Below, piece after piece: positions 32,505-44,960 of a stretch of 64,000 nt of DNA. The stretch is from positions 143,879-207,878 of the forward strand of contig KB445817.1 in NCBI GenBank assembly GCA_000320605.2, read 5' to 3'. The notes under the pieces are model-generated. The model searched no databases. It saw only the letters and a program-made list of their open reading frames with translations, and was not told the origin of the DNA. The position numbers and the translations under genes were made by a program. The stretch is from Gelatoporia subvermispora B. Taxonomy: Eukaryota > Basidiomycota > Agaricomycetes > Polyporales > Gelatoporiaceae. How positions within the stretch are numbered: the first letter of the stretch is position 1; every line of letters begins with the position of its first letter.

Positions 32505-35500
32505 TTCGGGGCCCTCGGCGCGAACCTAGCCAATCACCGTGTGCCGATGTCCAGCACACGTGGCGATTCCGAGCCGGGGCCGTGTGAGTTTGTCGGACGC
32601 AATCCATCGCCGCACGAAGCTCGTCTGCATCAGTACCTTTCGATTTGAACCTGTCTTCTGCTCTCTGCCAAGTCCTGACAGTCCGACGCGATCCGCTGCG
32701 ACTCGGGCTCTAGACGAGTGTGGGTGCAGATCACTCGCGATTGCTCTCCCGTGTCGGCCTCGGGCTGTGTCCCCGCTACCATCATTCCTTTTGCTCTGCA
32801 TACATTCTGTCGTCTCGACTGATTGGTCTGGGAGCGGCATGTACATTCATCTAAGTTGCTTCCTGCCCTCTCCTCCATTTATCTCAGTACCACAAGTTTG
32901 GAAACACTGTTTTTGACTTATGCCCGTCTGCTCAGAGCACCCTTGTACTGCTCGGGTAGCCTTCAATGCCTCGTAAGTTCTAGAAGCCAAAGCCTCAGTT
33001 TGAGCATTTCTGATGTTCAATTCGCGCTACCTGTCCGACTCGCCGACTCAACATCGTAGATCCCTTGCTATATGTACACTTTCCATTCCTCCCTTTCTAG
33101 TACTTCCCATCGACAGCGACGGTATCGCCCGTGAGCGCGCCACGTTGCGCTTGAAACCCGGACGTGCCATCGCTGCCAAATTTCAACCCCCACTCTACTC
33201 GCCTCTCTGCGTGCATGTATGCAGTTACCTCCTGCCATCCGCCGTCGTCGACCTTAATCACTGACGACATCCAAACGAAGTCTCTCGACATCTGCTCAAA
33301 GCTCAAAGCCGGTTTCCCGGCCTTGTGACATGCAGGTCCTAATCTTAGCGCGAGCATTTACTGCTGACATTGCTCATCCCGTCCCATAGCCCATCCCGAC
33401 ACTATTCCCGACGCCTACTTCCATTCCCCGTCGACGTCTCTTCGTGACCGATCTCGATCTACCAAACAGCCCTCACAGCATGTACTCCAACACTGGATGG
33501 TCCAGACAGCGGCCAAACCATTTTACTGTGTGTTCCCGAACAACGGGCTAGCCCTTCTCCATTGACGGCGCTCCGCTCTGCAGCAAACAGCTTGCGCCGC
33601 ATTTGCATCTGTATGCATCATGTTAACTCACTTGTCTTGGCCTTGTGTACTACACTTCCGGTAGTCTTCGTCTCCACTTCACTTCGGAACGAGACTCTTC
33701 TTCTTTAATTATGCCGACCGGTCCAGAACCAGCACAGCAACCCGAACATATCTGCTGCCCCTTTCCTCCCGTAACCCGTGCGTCTCTTTCCCACTTATGG
33801 GTACTCCTGACGTCTTCCATACCACAATGTACCCTTATCGTAAATTGCAGCCTCATCCAACAGGGATATTCTCGAACACCACTCGCTCTCGGGGAATTCC
33901 TGAATTTCGCGCCTTTCTACGTGTATACATCCGCGGAGACCAGCTGTCACGGGCTGAGATACACACATCGTTGCTACGACGATATCCCCGACGAGTCTCG
34001 TTGCAAATACGCTCCAGCGCGTTTAGTCGCCCGAGGCACTTCCTTCGCTCACGTATATCCATATGGCCACAACGAACTCGCTCTGTTTTTCGTGTTCCGC
34101 AGACTACAAGCGGCGTCCGACATATATCCTCTGACAGTCTCTCGGTTCTGCACCCTTTGTCAAGCAGGTACGGAAGCGCACGGCTTCTAAGACAGCTTCT
34201 ATTCCATGAGAACTCATCCGGGACGTTAAACTCGATTATTCTCGGGGTTCGATATTCCGCGATGGTGCGCGGGGAATAAATTAGGCCATGCGCGTCGTCA
34301 TGGGAATGCTTTCAGTTGGATATGACATAGATAGGGTACTGAAGATGCGCATCATCGCGGGATTTTGGACGCTCTGTCGGCTCTGGTTGGCCTATACGTG
34401 CTTTTACTGCTTTACGCTCTGTACAGACGTCGGCACTTCCGACCTCTACCCCCTTCGCCGCCATCTACAATCGAGAGGCTTAGAAGCACATCTAAGCATC
34501 TCGATGTGTAGCGTAAACCATCTAGCTTGTGTTCTGTCGATATTGAACTATGTGTCAATTCTCCTCACCTATTCCATTTGTCTACCATTACAGCAACTTT
34601 GTGACCGATCCCCAGATACCCATCAAGCATCCAACCATGAGCCAGACCTATACGCACTCGCATACACCTAAGCGCAAAAACCTCGCTTTGTGAGCTACAC
34701 GGACTCGTCCATGCACGTCGTTACTCACTTCGTCCAGTTTGTTCCTAAGAAACTGCCTGTCTCTGGGTACCGACATCAGATATCTGACGTGCACGACGTT
34801 CCGCCCCAGATTTTGTAGAAAATGTCGATCAGTGCTGTGAAGCAGCATCAAGTCTTCTCGGCTCCAAGCAAGCTTCAAGGTCAAGGTCAAGGTTGGAGGC
34901 ACTGCGTGGCTGGCATACTCATCGCATTCATAACAGAAACGAGCATTTTATTGGACGTATTGGGACAGACATGGTATATTGCCGTACCATGGTGTCCGGC
35001 AGCTCGGGGACGGAATGGTGCGTTCAAGTCAGCGCTTCCGTGGTCTCGAGTTGGAGTCGATGAGGTTTACTGATGGTCGTTTTTAAGGGTTTTGTATGGA
35101 TTTTAATAATGTGTCTAGTGTGCCCCTTTAGAGCTCAGGATTGCCCCGCTTTGCGCTGAAAGACCCACTCACCGCTGCCCGCAAGTCCAGCTCCGACAGC
35201 AAGCTATTGGGCGCCAGCTGGCAGCATGTCGTGCGCTCCGAAGCATACAATCCAGCGCCCATCTCAACGGTTTGCGCGCTATATCCACGCCTCTCATTTC
35301 TATCACCCTCACTCTGCCCGACAACGATCTGCTCCTATCTACCCAGCCCTCCGCAGTCGGCACTGGCCTCCTACACGACGTCCGCACATTCACACTCATT
35401 CTCGTGCCATCTCACCGCGCGCAACAAACAATAAATCAGGCACGCCGTGCAGTGCGCGCCTGCCCTGCGCGTATACTCTTTGGCCTTTCCGGCCATACGT

Positions 35501-35995
35501 CGATCCTTCAGTGGACTTCGATGGGGTTTGGCTTTGATGGTTCTACTGTCGCTCAGCTCTGGGAAATTCAAATGTCTCAAAGGCGGGGCTCCTGTGCGGT
35601 GAGAAATTGTGTAAAGAGCTGACTTACAGTGCGATCCAGGCTCACCGTATTTAACCCGACTACCTATAGTAGTCGCACAATCTCCTGATTTTCCGGAACC
35701 AAGTAGTGCACAATGACGCCATCAGGTTACGCAGGCGCATCGTGGTACCATGTCGATCAGCCTTATAAGCTCGGGCACAACCCTGTTAAGTTCATACCGC
35801 CGCTGATGGGCTGTGTGGCGCTCACCACTGAGGCAACAGGCGCCGCCGGCCCAGATCAACTCCTGTTACGGGTGTCGAATCGACCCTTGCTCGGGCTCAG
35901 GTTCAGGTTCAGATCTGAAGCCCCAGAATGCCCCGAGTGTGCGGTGCAGGGTTCTTCCGCATTCGGCCGTCGTGTTTCTCAGGCACAGAAGGTGA
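32505..35995 (+). repeat. element R, copy C (about 3.5 kb, most diverged)
   Basis: Same order of landmarks as B: a CCAAT-bearing start (GAACCTAGCCAATCACCG), GATCCGCTGCGACTCGGGCTCTAGACGAGTGTGGGTGCAGATC, GCGATTGCTCTCCCGTGTCGGCCTCGGGCTG, the AAGCTTCAAGGTCAAGGTCAAGG tract (AAGCTCAAGCTCAAGCTC in B) and the end GCTCAGGTTCAGGTTCAGATCTGAAG...TTTCTCAGGCACAGA. It is in direct orientation to B, about 1.2 kb downstream. It has more AT-shifting changes than A/B, suggesting an older copy or stronger RIP-like/CpG decay. Confidence 0.75.
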
Positions 35996-38226
35996 GCCCT
36001 AGCTTTGGCGACTCACCCCCGGTGTTTGGTCATATTCTAGTGTCGTCTGAACGAAGTGGCAGTTTGTAACGGCAGGCTGAGTGCGATCATGCTGCTGCAG
36101 CGCGATGCAACTGTTGTTACTTCCGTATGTCTACCTCCTCGTTCATGTTGATGACAGCTAATGAAGGTGAAGAAGGCTGAGGGCATGTCTTAGGCATCAC
36201 AATATCAGGCTATTTGTACGTACAATAACCATTCCGAAGGCACGCAGGGGCATTACCTAGCCGGTTTTACGAAAGCGAGTTCGTTCTTCCCAAACAACCT
36301 ATATAGGCTCTGAGACTCGCTAACTCAAGTAGATAGTAATATCTGGGATCTAGCGCGTCGTTGAATATTCCTTGAATGACCAGTATAACGACAAATACTC
36401 CTACATCAACGCTATGCCTGACACGCGGAGGCGTTGCTGGCTTCACGCCACTCCCGCACGCCACTATCTCTTGCGAACAGTGGCACGTGTGTTCGACACT
36501 GGTAACAGGTGTCTACTAGCTGAATCCCTGAAACTCTGTAGGCCTGACAGCCACGATCTTTTCCGAACTCATATTCACAAGGCATGCCTCATTCACCGAT
36601 TCTCGCCATCGCCTTCTTAATCTCCGCACCTTCAAATCTAGCGACGGAGCACCTGCATTTTAATGTGTGGTGATTGAAGATGCGGTCTTGTCACCGTCTC
36701 GCATCATCTGCTTCAGTTGTCACGAGCTCCTCAGGCTATTCAATTTTGCACTGAGGCACGTAGCTTGGACATACAGCGACGAGGTGTTCAATCACACATA
36801 GGCGGATCATAACTTTCGAGCGCCGCATCAGTGCCGAGAACCCGAGATCTCCATCGATGACATCGTCATTTGCGACTTCAGGCTCCAGGTATTGGGACGG
36901 CGTACACGAATAGTACCGAGGGCTACACCTAGATCCTCAGAACTCCACCAGCCCCGACTGCGCAATTTTTGGGACAGGATACTATCATTAGACCAGTAAT
37001 GCAAACGGGACCTGTAATGCAAAAACCGTCCAGCGAGCGCAGTTCGCAACAGATTCCTATGATTGTTGCACCGTTCTGTTCGCGTACTGTATATCTCTTA
37101 ATGGTGGCACTTTTACGAACGAAGAGATACTACCATTTGCATGTGCAATGCCAGAAACATTCACGGAAAGATCCTGAAAACATGCAAAATGAGGATGATT
37201 TAGTCCAATCCAGTCCGATCTTACTATGTTCCCCTCGCAATTCTTTGGTTATAACACATTCCTGTATCCCTCTTTCTGCATCTGAATACGATTAAACCAT
37301 TCCATGAATGCCCAACGTTTGGGAGCGTGTTTTTCTGTCGGACGTGACGAGCGTTAGCGACTTGTCCATTTGTAGAAGTCACTCTGCGAATGTCTGGCTC
37401 GGTTGTACTGGCTTGGAGCCAATATGATCCGTCGCCTCAACGTGCCGCTGTCAAATTTTATCGGCGGGTCCGTGACACTATGTGACAAAGTTTTGCATTA
37501 CAAGTACTTTTCGACTCTCCATCCCAGAATGTCTCCGAGAAATTCAGTTCTTCACCGTTCGCAGAAGTTGGGGTGTGGATGTATGGAAGAGATGTTAGAC
37601 TATGATATACAGAAAGAGCGCCCAAATAATATGAACCAATTGACGATGGTAGGGACGGATTTGTGTTGTTTTTGCATCACTGGTTTAATGATAGTACACC
37701 CCCGTTATGAAAACAGCTGCAACATATGGCAGTTCAAAGAATCCCCTGTCGCTCATGCGGAGTACCGCCTAAGACTCACTGTGCTAGTCCGAGCCTTAGT
37801 GGCCAGTCTTCCAGATCAAAGAAACCATATTCGGCCACGATCATCCAAGATTCTGTCATTCACATGCGGCCGTTTGACAAACAGGATGCTCATTTTGATG
37901 GAATAATGACACATCCTTGACGTTCTCGCCAATGTCTTCTCCTCATGTATGGTCTTCTCTGCTGGCACTTCATATAAATCCGAACTGCTGACAAGTGCGT
38001 GTGAACCCTTAAACACGTGTTTCGTGGACACGATTGAGTGATGTATAACGCGTCTGTTCTAATGATACCCTTGTTCATCGTCCAGATTCTCGCTGCGGCT
38101 ACGCTGTTATATATGGATGGAGATGTGAGCGAATGAACATACATTCCATTGCCGTCGTACAGCATCCAACCACACTTCCTTTCAACCTATAGAAACTTAC
38201 AGTGGACTTAGTTTCATTATTTTCAG
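35996..38226. other. no supported gene; AT-richer stretch
   Basis: From about 36960 to 38170 the composition is visibly AT-richer than the neighbours. A plus-strand frame at 37403-37906 (167 codons, no ATG at its start) is the longest, but shows no motif or splice partners. It may be decayed transposon or gene sequence. Confidence 0.4.
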
Positions 38227-40858
38227 ATGTCGTCAGTAGTTAAATGTCAAGAACTGGAGGATGAAATTCGCGAGGTCCCACGGGATGCAAAAACTCAAGC
38301 TGGCAAAGATTTCAGGTTTGCTCAGGTAATCAGCTTGAAGATCACATCCTAATCTCATCTCTGAGGATGCCGTTGTACACTAGAGCCCCGGACAAGCCAC
38401 GTCATTCGAATGCGAAAGTAAGAAGACAAGCTGCGAGTGCCTGCGTCAAGTGTCTGCAAACAGGATAGATCGTAGAGGGGGCAGCGACAAGCAAGGAATT
38501 GAAGGAGATCAGAGGGGAGACGGAGGAGACCACAATGAGACAGGTGCTCAGGGGGAGACACGGCAAACCGCGGCCGATAGAGCATGGATCGACTGCTCCA
38601 AACGACTTCGAGAACATGACGGGGAATTAGCAACGGCGTGGAAGGAGGAGATTGACAATTTGCTAGTATTCGTCAGTACAGACCTCCATTAATTGTTCCC
38701 GTAGCGATATAATCTGATCACAATTGAACAGGCTGGGCTATTCTCTGCCGTTCTCGCAGCGTTCAACGTCGCAGTATTCATTCAGCTAGATCCAGATCCA
38801 ACGCCGGGGGCCACCCTTCAGGTTCTGCTCCAGATCTCCGCTCAGCTCAGTGATCTACGCATCAACAATAAGTCGATCACATCTATTCAGCCTGCATTCT
38901 CGAGTTTCGTCAACCCTTCTCCTACCCTATCCTCAGTCTGGATCAATGCCCTATGGTTCTCGAGTTTGGTCTTGAGTCTCTCGGCGGCTTCGGCTGCCAT
39001 TGTAGCCAGACAATGGATAGGCCATTTCGCCAGTATTCCCATCGCGGAGGCTCGCGAGAGTACATACATCCATTTCATACGCTATGATAAAGGCCTTATC
39101 GCATGGGGTGTACCTCAGATTCTCAGCATACTTCCGGCTTCTACAGTTCTCCCTGTTCCTGTTCTTCATCGGGCTTGCCATCCTCCTGTGGTCCATTAAC
39201 AGAGCCGTCGCCACAACCTCGATCATCCTCATTGTCTTGTCGTCGACATTCCTAATCTTCACGACATTTGCTCCGTCTATCTGGCCCACAAGCTGCCCAT
39301 ACCGATCGCTTCAAGCGCTCGTCGGCTACTGGCTGGTTCAGTATTCCTTCCTTCTTCTCACAATAATTGTGCGCACATTCTACCGAATTCCTCAACAACT
39401 CCTAGTTCTGGTGTCCATATGCGCTAAGATCCTTGAGAAGGGGTGTCAATGGTGTCTAAAAACAATTCGACCTCATTGCACTTCCGACTCGGATTCACCA
39501 GCCGCACTCGAGAGAGCAGTGAGTGATGCGTTCCATCAAATTCAAGCTGGAGGGAAAAGGGAACACGACTCTCGCCATAACGTAAAAGTAAAGTCAACCA
39601 TGCTTAGCTTTCAAAGCGTGCTGAAGAAGGTTGTCGACGTATACGCGCACGTCCAGGGCTGGCTCCAGGGAAGCGACTATCCAACCGTCTACATGAGCTG
39701 GAGCACACAAGAACGCGACGCCATCAACGAGGAAGCGCGACACGCCCGGGCACAAAAGCCGGATGTGTACAATCATGATACCGACCTGATGTCCACGATC
39801 ACATGGGAAGGGCTTGCCAGTGCAGATGTGACACTATCCGACGACACATTCCTGGATACCGTCATCCGTCCATGTATCGAGGAACCGTGATATCCGACGC
39901 ACATCACGATATATTACCTTTCCCACATCATACGCTCCAGGAGATCCCGAATGAGCGCCACCAGTGGCACACTATCTCGTATGGTCTTCGAGCTAGTACC
40001 ACGCATGTTGAACGATCCACAAGTCCAAACGACGATTGCATGTGGGTCGATTCTTGGGGACCTAGCATCATGTTCCACCTGGTCGGATACTGTGTTCTTG
40101 TTATCAACATTTGCGCATATTTTTCAGCAGTACGATGAACGGGCTCGTGCATCTCACACTGCCGGTCACCCGCATAAAGTCTCTGATGTAGAAGGTAGCG
40201 GATACAGGGAGATGACGTCAGCAGAGTACGGTGTTGTTGCTGACGAATTCGGAGTATGTGCCACCAAGTGGCAAGAAATGGACAAGTCGGCGCCTCCTGA
40301 ACGAGCGGAGGTGAAACATGAGGGTGAGTGCCCCAAGGGTTACATGAACATGACGCTGACCTAACACGTCCAGACGTAATACGCATCATGGATTACAGCG
40401 ATCGGAGTCGGGTTCGGGCTATGAATAAGTCGGAAATATATGAAGGGGCTTTAGCAAACGCAATCCATTCCTGTGATATCGCAATCCGCCTGGCTAAGCG
40501 GCTGCCAGACACTTGCCATTCTGCACATGTGAAGAAACCCTTGGAAGACCTCATACACGAGACCATTCGGGCATGTGGTGAAGTGTTCAATATCCCTAAC
40601 AGCGCCTACGACACGATGGCCGTCTTTGCTACGGATGCCTACGACTTCGATCGCGTGGATGATGCTGGACTGAAGGCCGAGTTGACCAAGTTCAAGGACG
40701 TCGTACCACAATGGGCCAAAAAGGCGGAGCAGCGACGCACCTTGCAATCCGTACTCCTTGGCAAGCTGTACATGCTCTGGTATACTCATCCCGAGACTAT
40801 AGCGATGACAAAGCAGATCGCCGACGTATATTCCTTTGGGAGGGGCGATCCCTACTGA
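38227..40858 (+). pseudogene. DUF6535-family membrane protein, copy 1 (broken)
   Basis: Possible exon 1 is 38227-38325 (33 codons). An exon ending in WKEEIDNLLVF at 38671, a 60-nt intron (38672-38731), a large exon from 38732 (AGLFSAVLAAFNVAVFIQL) and a last exon 40374-40858 after a GTGAGT..CCAG intron (40324-40373) follow the copy-4 structure. It has the family core SVWINALWFSSLVLSLSAAS, AIVARQWIGHF and CPYRSLQAL. Compared with copy 4 (57274-59729), two bases are missing after ILSILP at about 39135, and the codon corresponding to Met in DEPMHP is TGA (39888-39890). The reading frame is otherwise well preserved, so inactivation looks recent. Confidence 0.8.
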
Positions 40859-40861
40859 CAA

Positions 40862-42449
40862 TCGTGACAGCATCTACAGGTATCATTTAGGCGACGCTTC
40901 GTCTGTACGCATGTATCGGCCCTTTGTTTATATATTCATTGTAGTATCCATGAGCGGCTTATGTGCTAGTGGGTTCCACAATTGTCTGGATCGTTCACCT
41001 TCCAAGGTCATCAGCTCTTGTCTCCTTGTTGCGTTATACACGATATATACCATGTCGCTATACCTCGTTCGCTTCTCACGTAGGGTCAATACTGCGCACC
41101 CATATCCCTCCATGCGATATATGCATGGTGTGGAGGAGAAAAGAGGTCGAGCCTCGGAGTGCGAGTTTGGGATATGGGGCAAAGGCGCGAGATGAGGGAA
41201 TGTATGGGTTAGGACAGGGGACAGGGCTCGGAAGTGAGTTGTGAGGGGTGTGTGTGTGTATGTAAATACGGACCGCCGGAACGATAAAAACTGATGACTT
41301 CAGGCTACTGCTGAACTAAAGGCAAATACGCGCTCACCGTTGACGCGCGTTGACTTCTCGTCTCAGCGCTTCGTCGGACTTTTGGGCGTGGATACGTGCG
41401 AGTGAGGAATTCACGGTGGGCGGAAATTCAGAGCGCGAGAAGAGGGGGAACCGGAACTGACTTTTCTCGAGCAACGGCTCGGAATATAAGGTGCAAAATG
41501 ACCGAGACAGCCGAGATCGGATTCTGCTACAAGTCATGTCAAGAATTGCCGTATTAGGTAGGTATATGACCATATCAGGAAAGGCATGGAACCGGGATTT
41601 CGTATAGTACATTGGCCGTCGCAGGAACTCGATACATGGTGGACTTGACCTCGGGATCAGCTCCTCCGAGCTCATCGCCCGTCCATCGGCACCACGAGCC
41701 CTTCTCACCGAGCACGCCGCCTATTTACGTGCGAAACGTGCCCCTGAGCGTCCCGGGCGGACGCACTGGTGGAGGATACTCAGGCCCTCCGGCGGTTTCT
41801 GAGTCGACGAAACCTCACCGTAGGCTGCAGCCTATCGGGGAAAATTAGCGGATGAGAGACGCATGTAAGTACTAACTGATGCATAAAGGAAAACGGGAGT
41901 CCGAGAGCGTGCGCGAGGATATGGCGGTTGATATCGGGGCCGGTATGGCATAATTTCAACTTCGGGAGAAGCTACGGGTCTTCTGCGACACCCGTCATGC
42001 GTGCGATCTAGGCGTGGGCGACGGGCCCCACCACAATGGGCAATGTTCGAAAACCAAGAGACGAGTGTATTTCGTCGAGTGAACCGATATGCAGAAGACT
42101 TAGAAGTCAGCACTCACCAGATAGGATAAGCAATCACTTCCAATACATTTGTGCATGCTCTTGAGCGGAGCACCAGTAACAGCTCGAACCCAGAGACAGC
42201 GTGCATTCGTGTTGCTGACAGTGATAACGTGAGGGCTATATGATGTGACCAGTACGGCGTGGCGTCTAGCTTCTGTTTATGCGTCATGACGACCATACAA
42301 GGGATAAGATGCAGAGAATGCGAAACTGTGAGGTCGATATGTACGTGTATGTGTAGCAAGCGCCTCCGTTTCATGTGAGAAACACAATGTGCGGATCCAG
42401 AGACCGAGTATGCGTACCAGTAACACAGAAGTAAAGGCTTCAGGACCTG
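40862..42449. other. no supported gene
   Basis: 3' flank of the DUF6535 pseudogene and unassigned sequence. Short GT tract near 41246-41262. No splice-linked coding signal was seen. Confidence 0.4.
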
Positions 42450-42844
42450 CAGTACGGCGCCGAGACCGCACGGGTGAGATGATCCGATAAGCCGGGATCA
42501 TGGCGAGCATGAAGTCGGAGAGCACGCCGCGGCGCTTCGGGTTGTGGAGCAGGGTAGCGCGTCCATGCACTCCTTAGGTGTGAGCCTGTGCATCCTTTTC
42601 GCGGCACAAAGTTAAGTCTATGCAGGTTGTGAACGCTAAGATTAGGCAGGGAGAAAGAACGCGCGATTTGCGTACGAATGCAACCGCAACGTAGCACTGA
42701 TGTGCGAGGGGGAGCAGGCTGTGGACGGTCCCGCTCATGAAAGAGAGGATCGTGACGAGAGAAAAGACGTCCGCTCTGCGATGAGTTGCGATTAGCAGCC
42801 GCGTCTTTGATGTAATCCACCCTGAACACATACAGGCTAGCCAT
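42450..42844 (-). pseudogene. small single-helix membrane protein family, decayed copy
   Basis: The minus strand begins ATGGCTAGCCTGTATGTGTT, nearly the same as the start and first donor of the intact gene at 63068. It continues with VFSLVTILSFMSGTVHSLLPLAHQC (compare VFSLVATLSLMSGTVYGLLSLAHQC). The third exon is recognisable by LHNPKRRGVLSDFMLAM, but the preceding KG.RVSEHG region is lost. The frame is broken near 42560, and the first donor has lost a G. Confidence 0.75.
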
Positions 42845-44960
42845 GGGGTCGGTGTCCGAACCGTATGCAAAGATCCAATCATATACGGCGGGTCCATCGC
42901 TAACGCAGAGAATTGGAGGGAAGGGCTGAGAACCAGCTTCGAGGCGTCCTTCACTACCTCACGACGTATTGACCACCCCTCGGTCAAACCAAGGCCTCGC
43001 GGAGACTTCGGCTTCTTCAAAATCTAAAATCGTCAGCCCTAGAGAATGAGATATGATTCAGGGATGGTCGTCAATTACATCCAGACACATCAGGTCACGA
43101 GCCAACTGAGAATACAAGTTGACAAATCACTCGCCCACCGCATCCGTCTTCGATCATCCAAGGTAGTATGCGCGCATTGACAGCCACGCGGCACCCTCCC
43201 TTGAGCCCCACGCAAACGCAGCGCAATGCAGGAATATCTGCGCCTGGCATGCAGCGCGAGGGGTTGTGTGCGCAAAGTAGTAAAAGGTACCTGGAATATT
43301 TGTATCAGAGCTTGTACTGTTAGCATAGCAGAAAACTCAGAGGCGGGTTGCTCATACAGCCCTACATTAGGGATTTTCAGGACCGCAGAGAACATACAAG
43401 CCCGTTTGCTTTGCGATAGACAGCGATGCTGGGCAGGATGTGGATCAGCGTATATAGTAAGCAGAAATACATGGCGCTCACGAATACGAGTAGCGGGTCT
43501 ATCCCATCCCTCCAATTGTCCTCCATCTTGTCATGTGTCTCGAGGTCGAGGCACATTTGCCCAAGCCTTATTTTTTTTTTTTCACATTAGCTTCATCCCG
43601 GTGATGATAGTCGCATAGGTGCACCTTTCATTTGTTCCACAATTGTATTTGAGTAGGGAATACGCTACCCGCCTCTACATTATGTAACATCACCGGGGTT
43701 CCATGATCCTGGAGATGATACGTTGAAACATACCTTGTTGGTCAAAGTCGGCTCCCCTGGCTGTACTATCCTCATCGATCTATCGCTATTTTGCTCGAGG
43801 TCGTCAATAAAATCGCGCCGACCTGTTTATACACCTCGGATACGAATGAGCTAGACTCGGTATGCTGGTCATTGGTCTTTGTATCTCTGCCGATGGCCAC
43901 TAGGCTAGAATGCGTCAACGGTATTCCATGATTGAATGTGCCACTGAACATAATCTGTACGGATTAGCCATCGACGCCATATTCTCGCGAGGAAGATTGA
44001 CAACGCACAACGTGAAGCCCAAAACCATATATCATTGGTCATAAGGAGCTGTGGCTGTCTGGGAACTCCTTGGCGGCATGAAGAAGGGTGATAGTGACCA
44101 GTACGTCGCACGTCATGGTTCGAGTCCAGCTGACCGGCACTGATGAACCACTCATAAGGTGAGGCTGTTCAGGTCAAGCAGCACATAAGATTGTACTTGG
44201 ACCAGGTAACGCATAGGACATCGAGCCTGGGCTGATGAAGAGATGTTGACTGACAGTGACACACAGTTGGGAGCAATTGGAACGAACGAGTTTACGCATA
44301 TTTGGCAAGAGGTAAATCTATCCTATCTTATACTCGTTTGTGACGCCAAAACAATTAGGCTGTCTGGTTTTCTCATCTCCTCCCATGCTCTATGCAACAT
44401 GCATTTCTTGACTAGCCCACAGTGCATGATGCAACCAACTCATTGGTAGGTAGAATATATAACGCACTGGCGCCACATTTAGCCGCAATTGAGCGTTGTA
44501 GCTGGAAGATGGGAGCTATGCTCTCAAAATACGTCCGTAGGTCATTTCCCATTGCCGCAATGCTCGTGATTTGGACTTCAGGTGTGTAGGGACTTCAGCT
44601 AGCACATTCTACATATTTACCGATATGCTAGGGCCTCTGTGGAGACTCCGCTCTAGATGCATATAGAGAAGTTGTCCAAGGCCCGGCCAGGGCGTGGGTA
44701 TCTTCGCGCCAAGCTTGGTCGGCGCCGAGCTGTCATCGGGATGCTTTGAGCAGATGACAGATGGCAGTACTAGACGCTATGATGGTGTGAAACGCGGCTG
44801 TGCTTTCTGCTTGTCGCGATCTCCTCCACATCTTTCGGCGCAATTTCATAAAGAGCGACCTCGACGGGCATCATGTTTTCTTCTCTGGACCGACGGTTGA
44901 CTCCTTTGACACTAATTCTTCTGGATCCTGCCTCTCAAGTCCGTAGGGCTCCAGTTTAGT
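42845..44960. other. no supported gene
   Basis: Unconnected short frames only. A 12-T run is at 43571-43582. The end may hold the promoter of the DUF6535 gene that starts at about 44961. Confidence 0.4.

Noticed and set aside
37403..37906. 167-codon plus-strand frame
   Set aside because: No ATG start, no motif and no splice partner, in an AT-richer stretch; not enough to call a gene.
44108..44135. ggttcgagtcc, resembling a tRNA T-arm
   Set aside because: No matching acceptor or anticodon stems could be folded around it. I saw no tRNA or rRNA gene in the window, but a covariance search was not possible.
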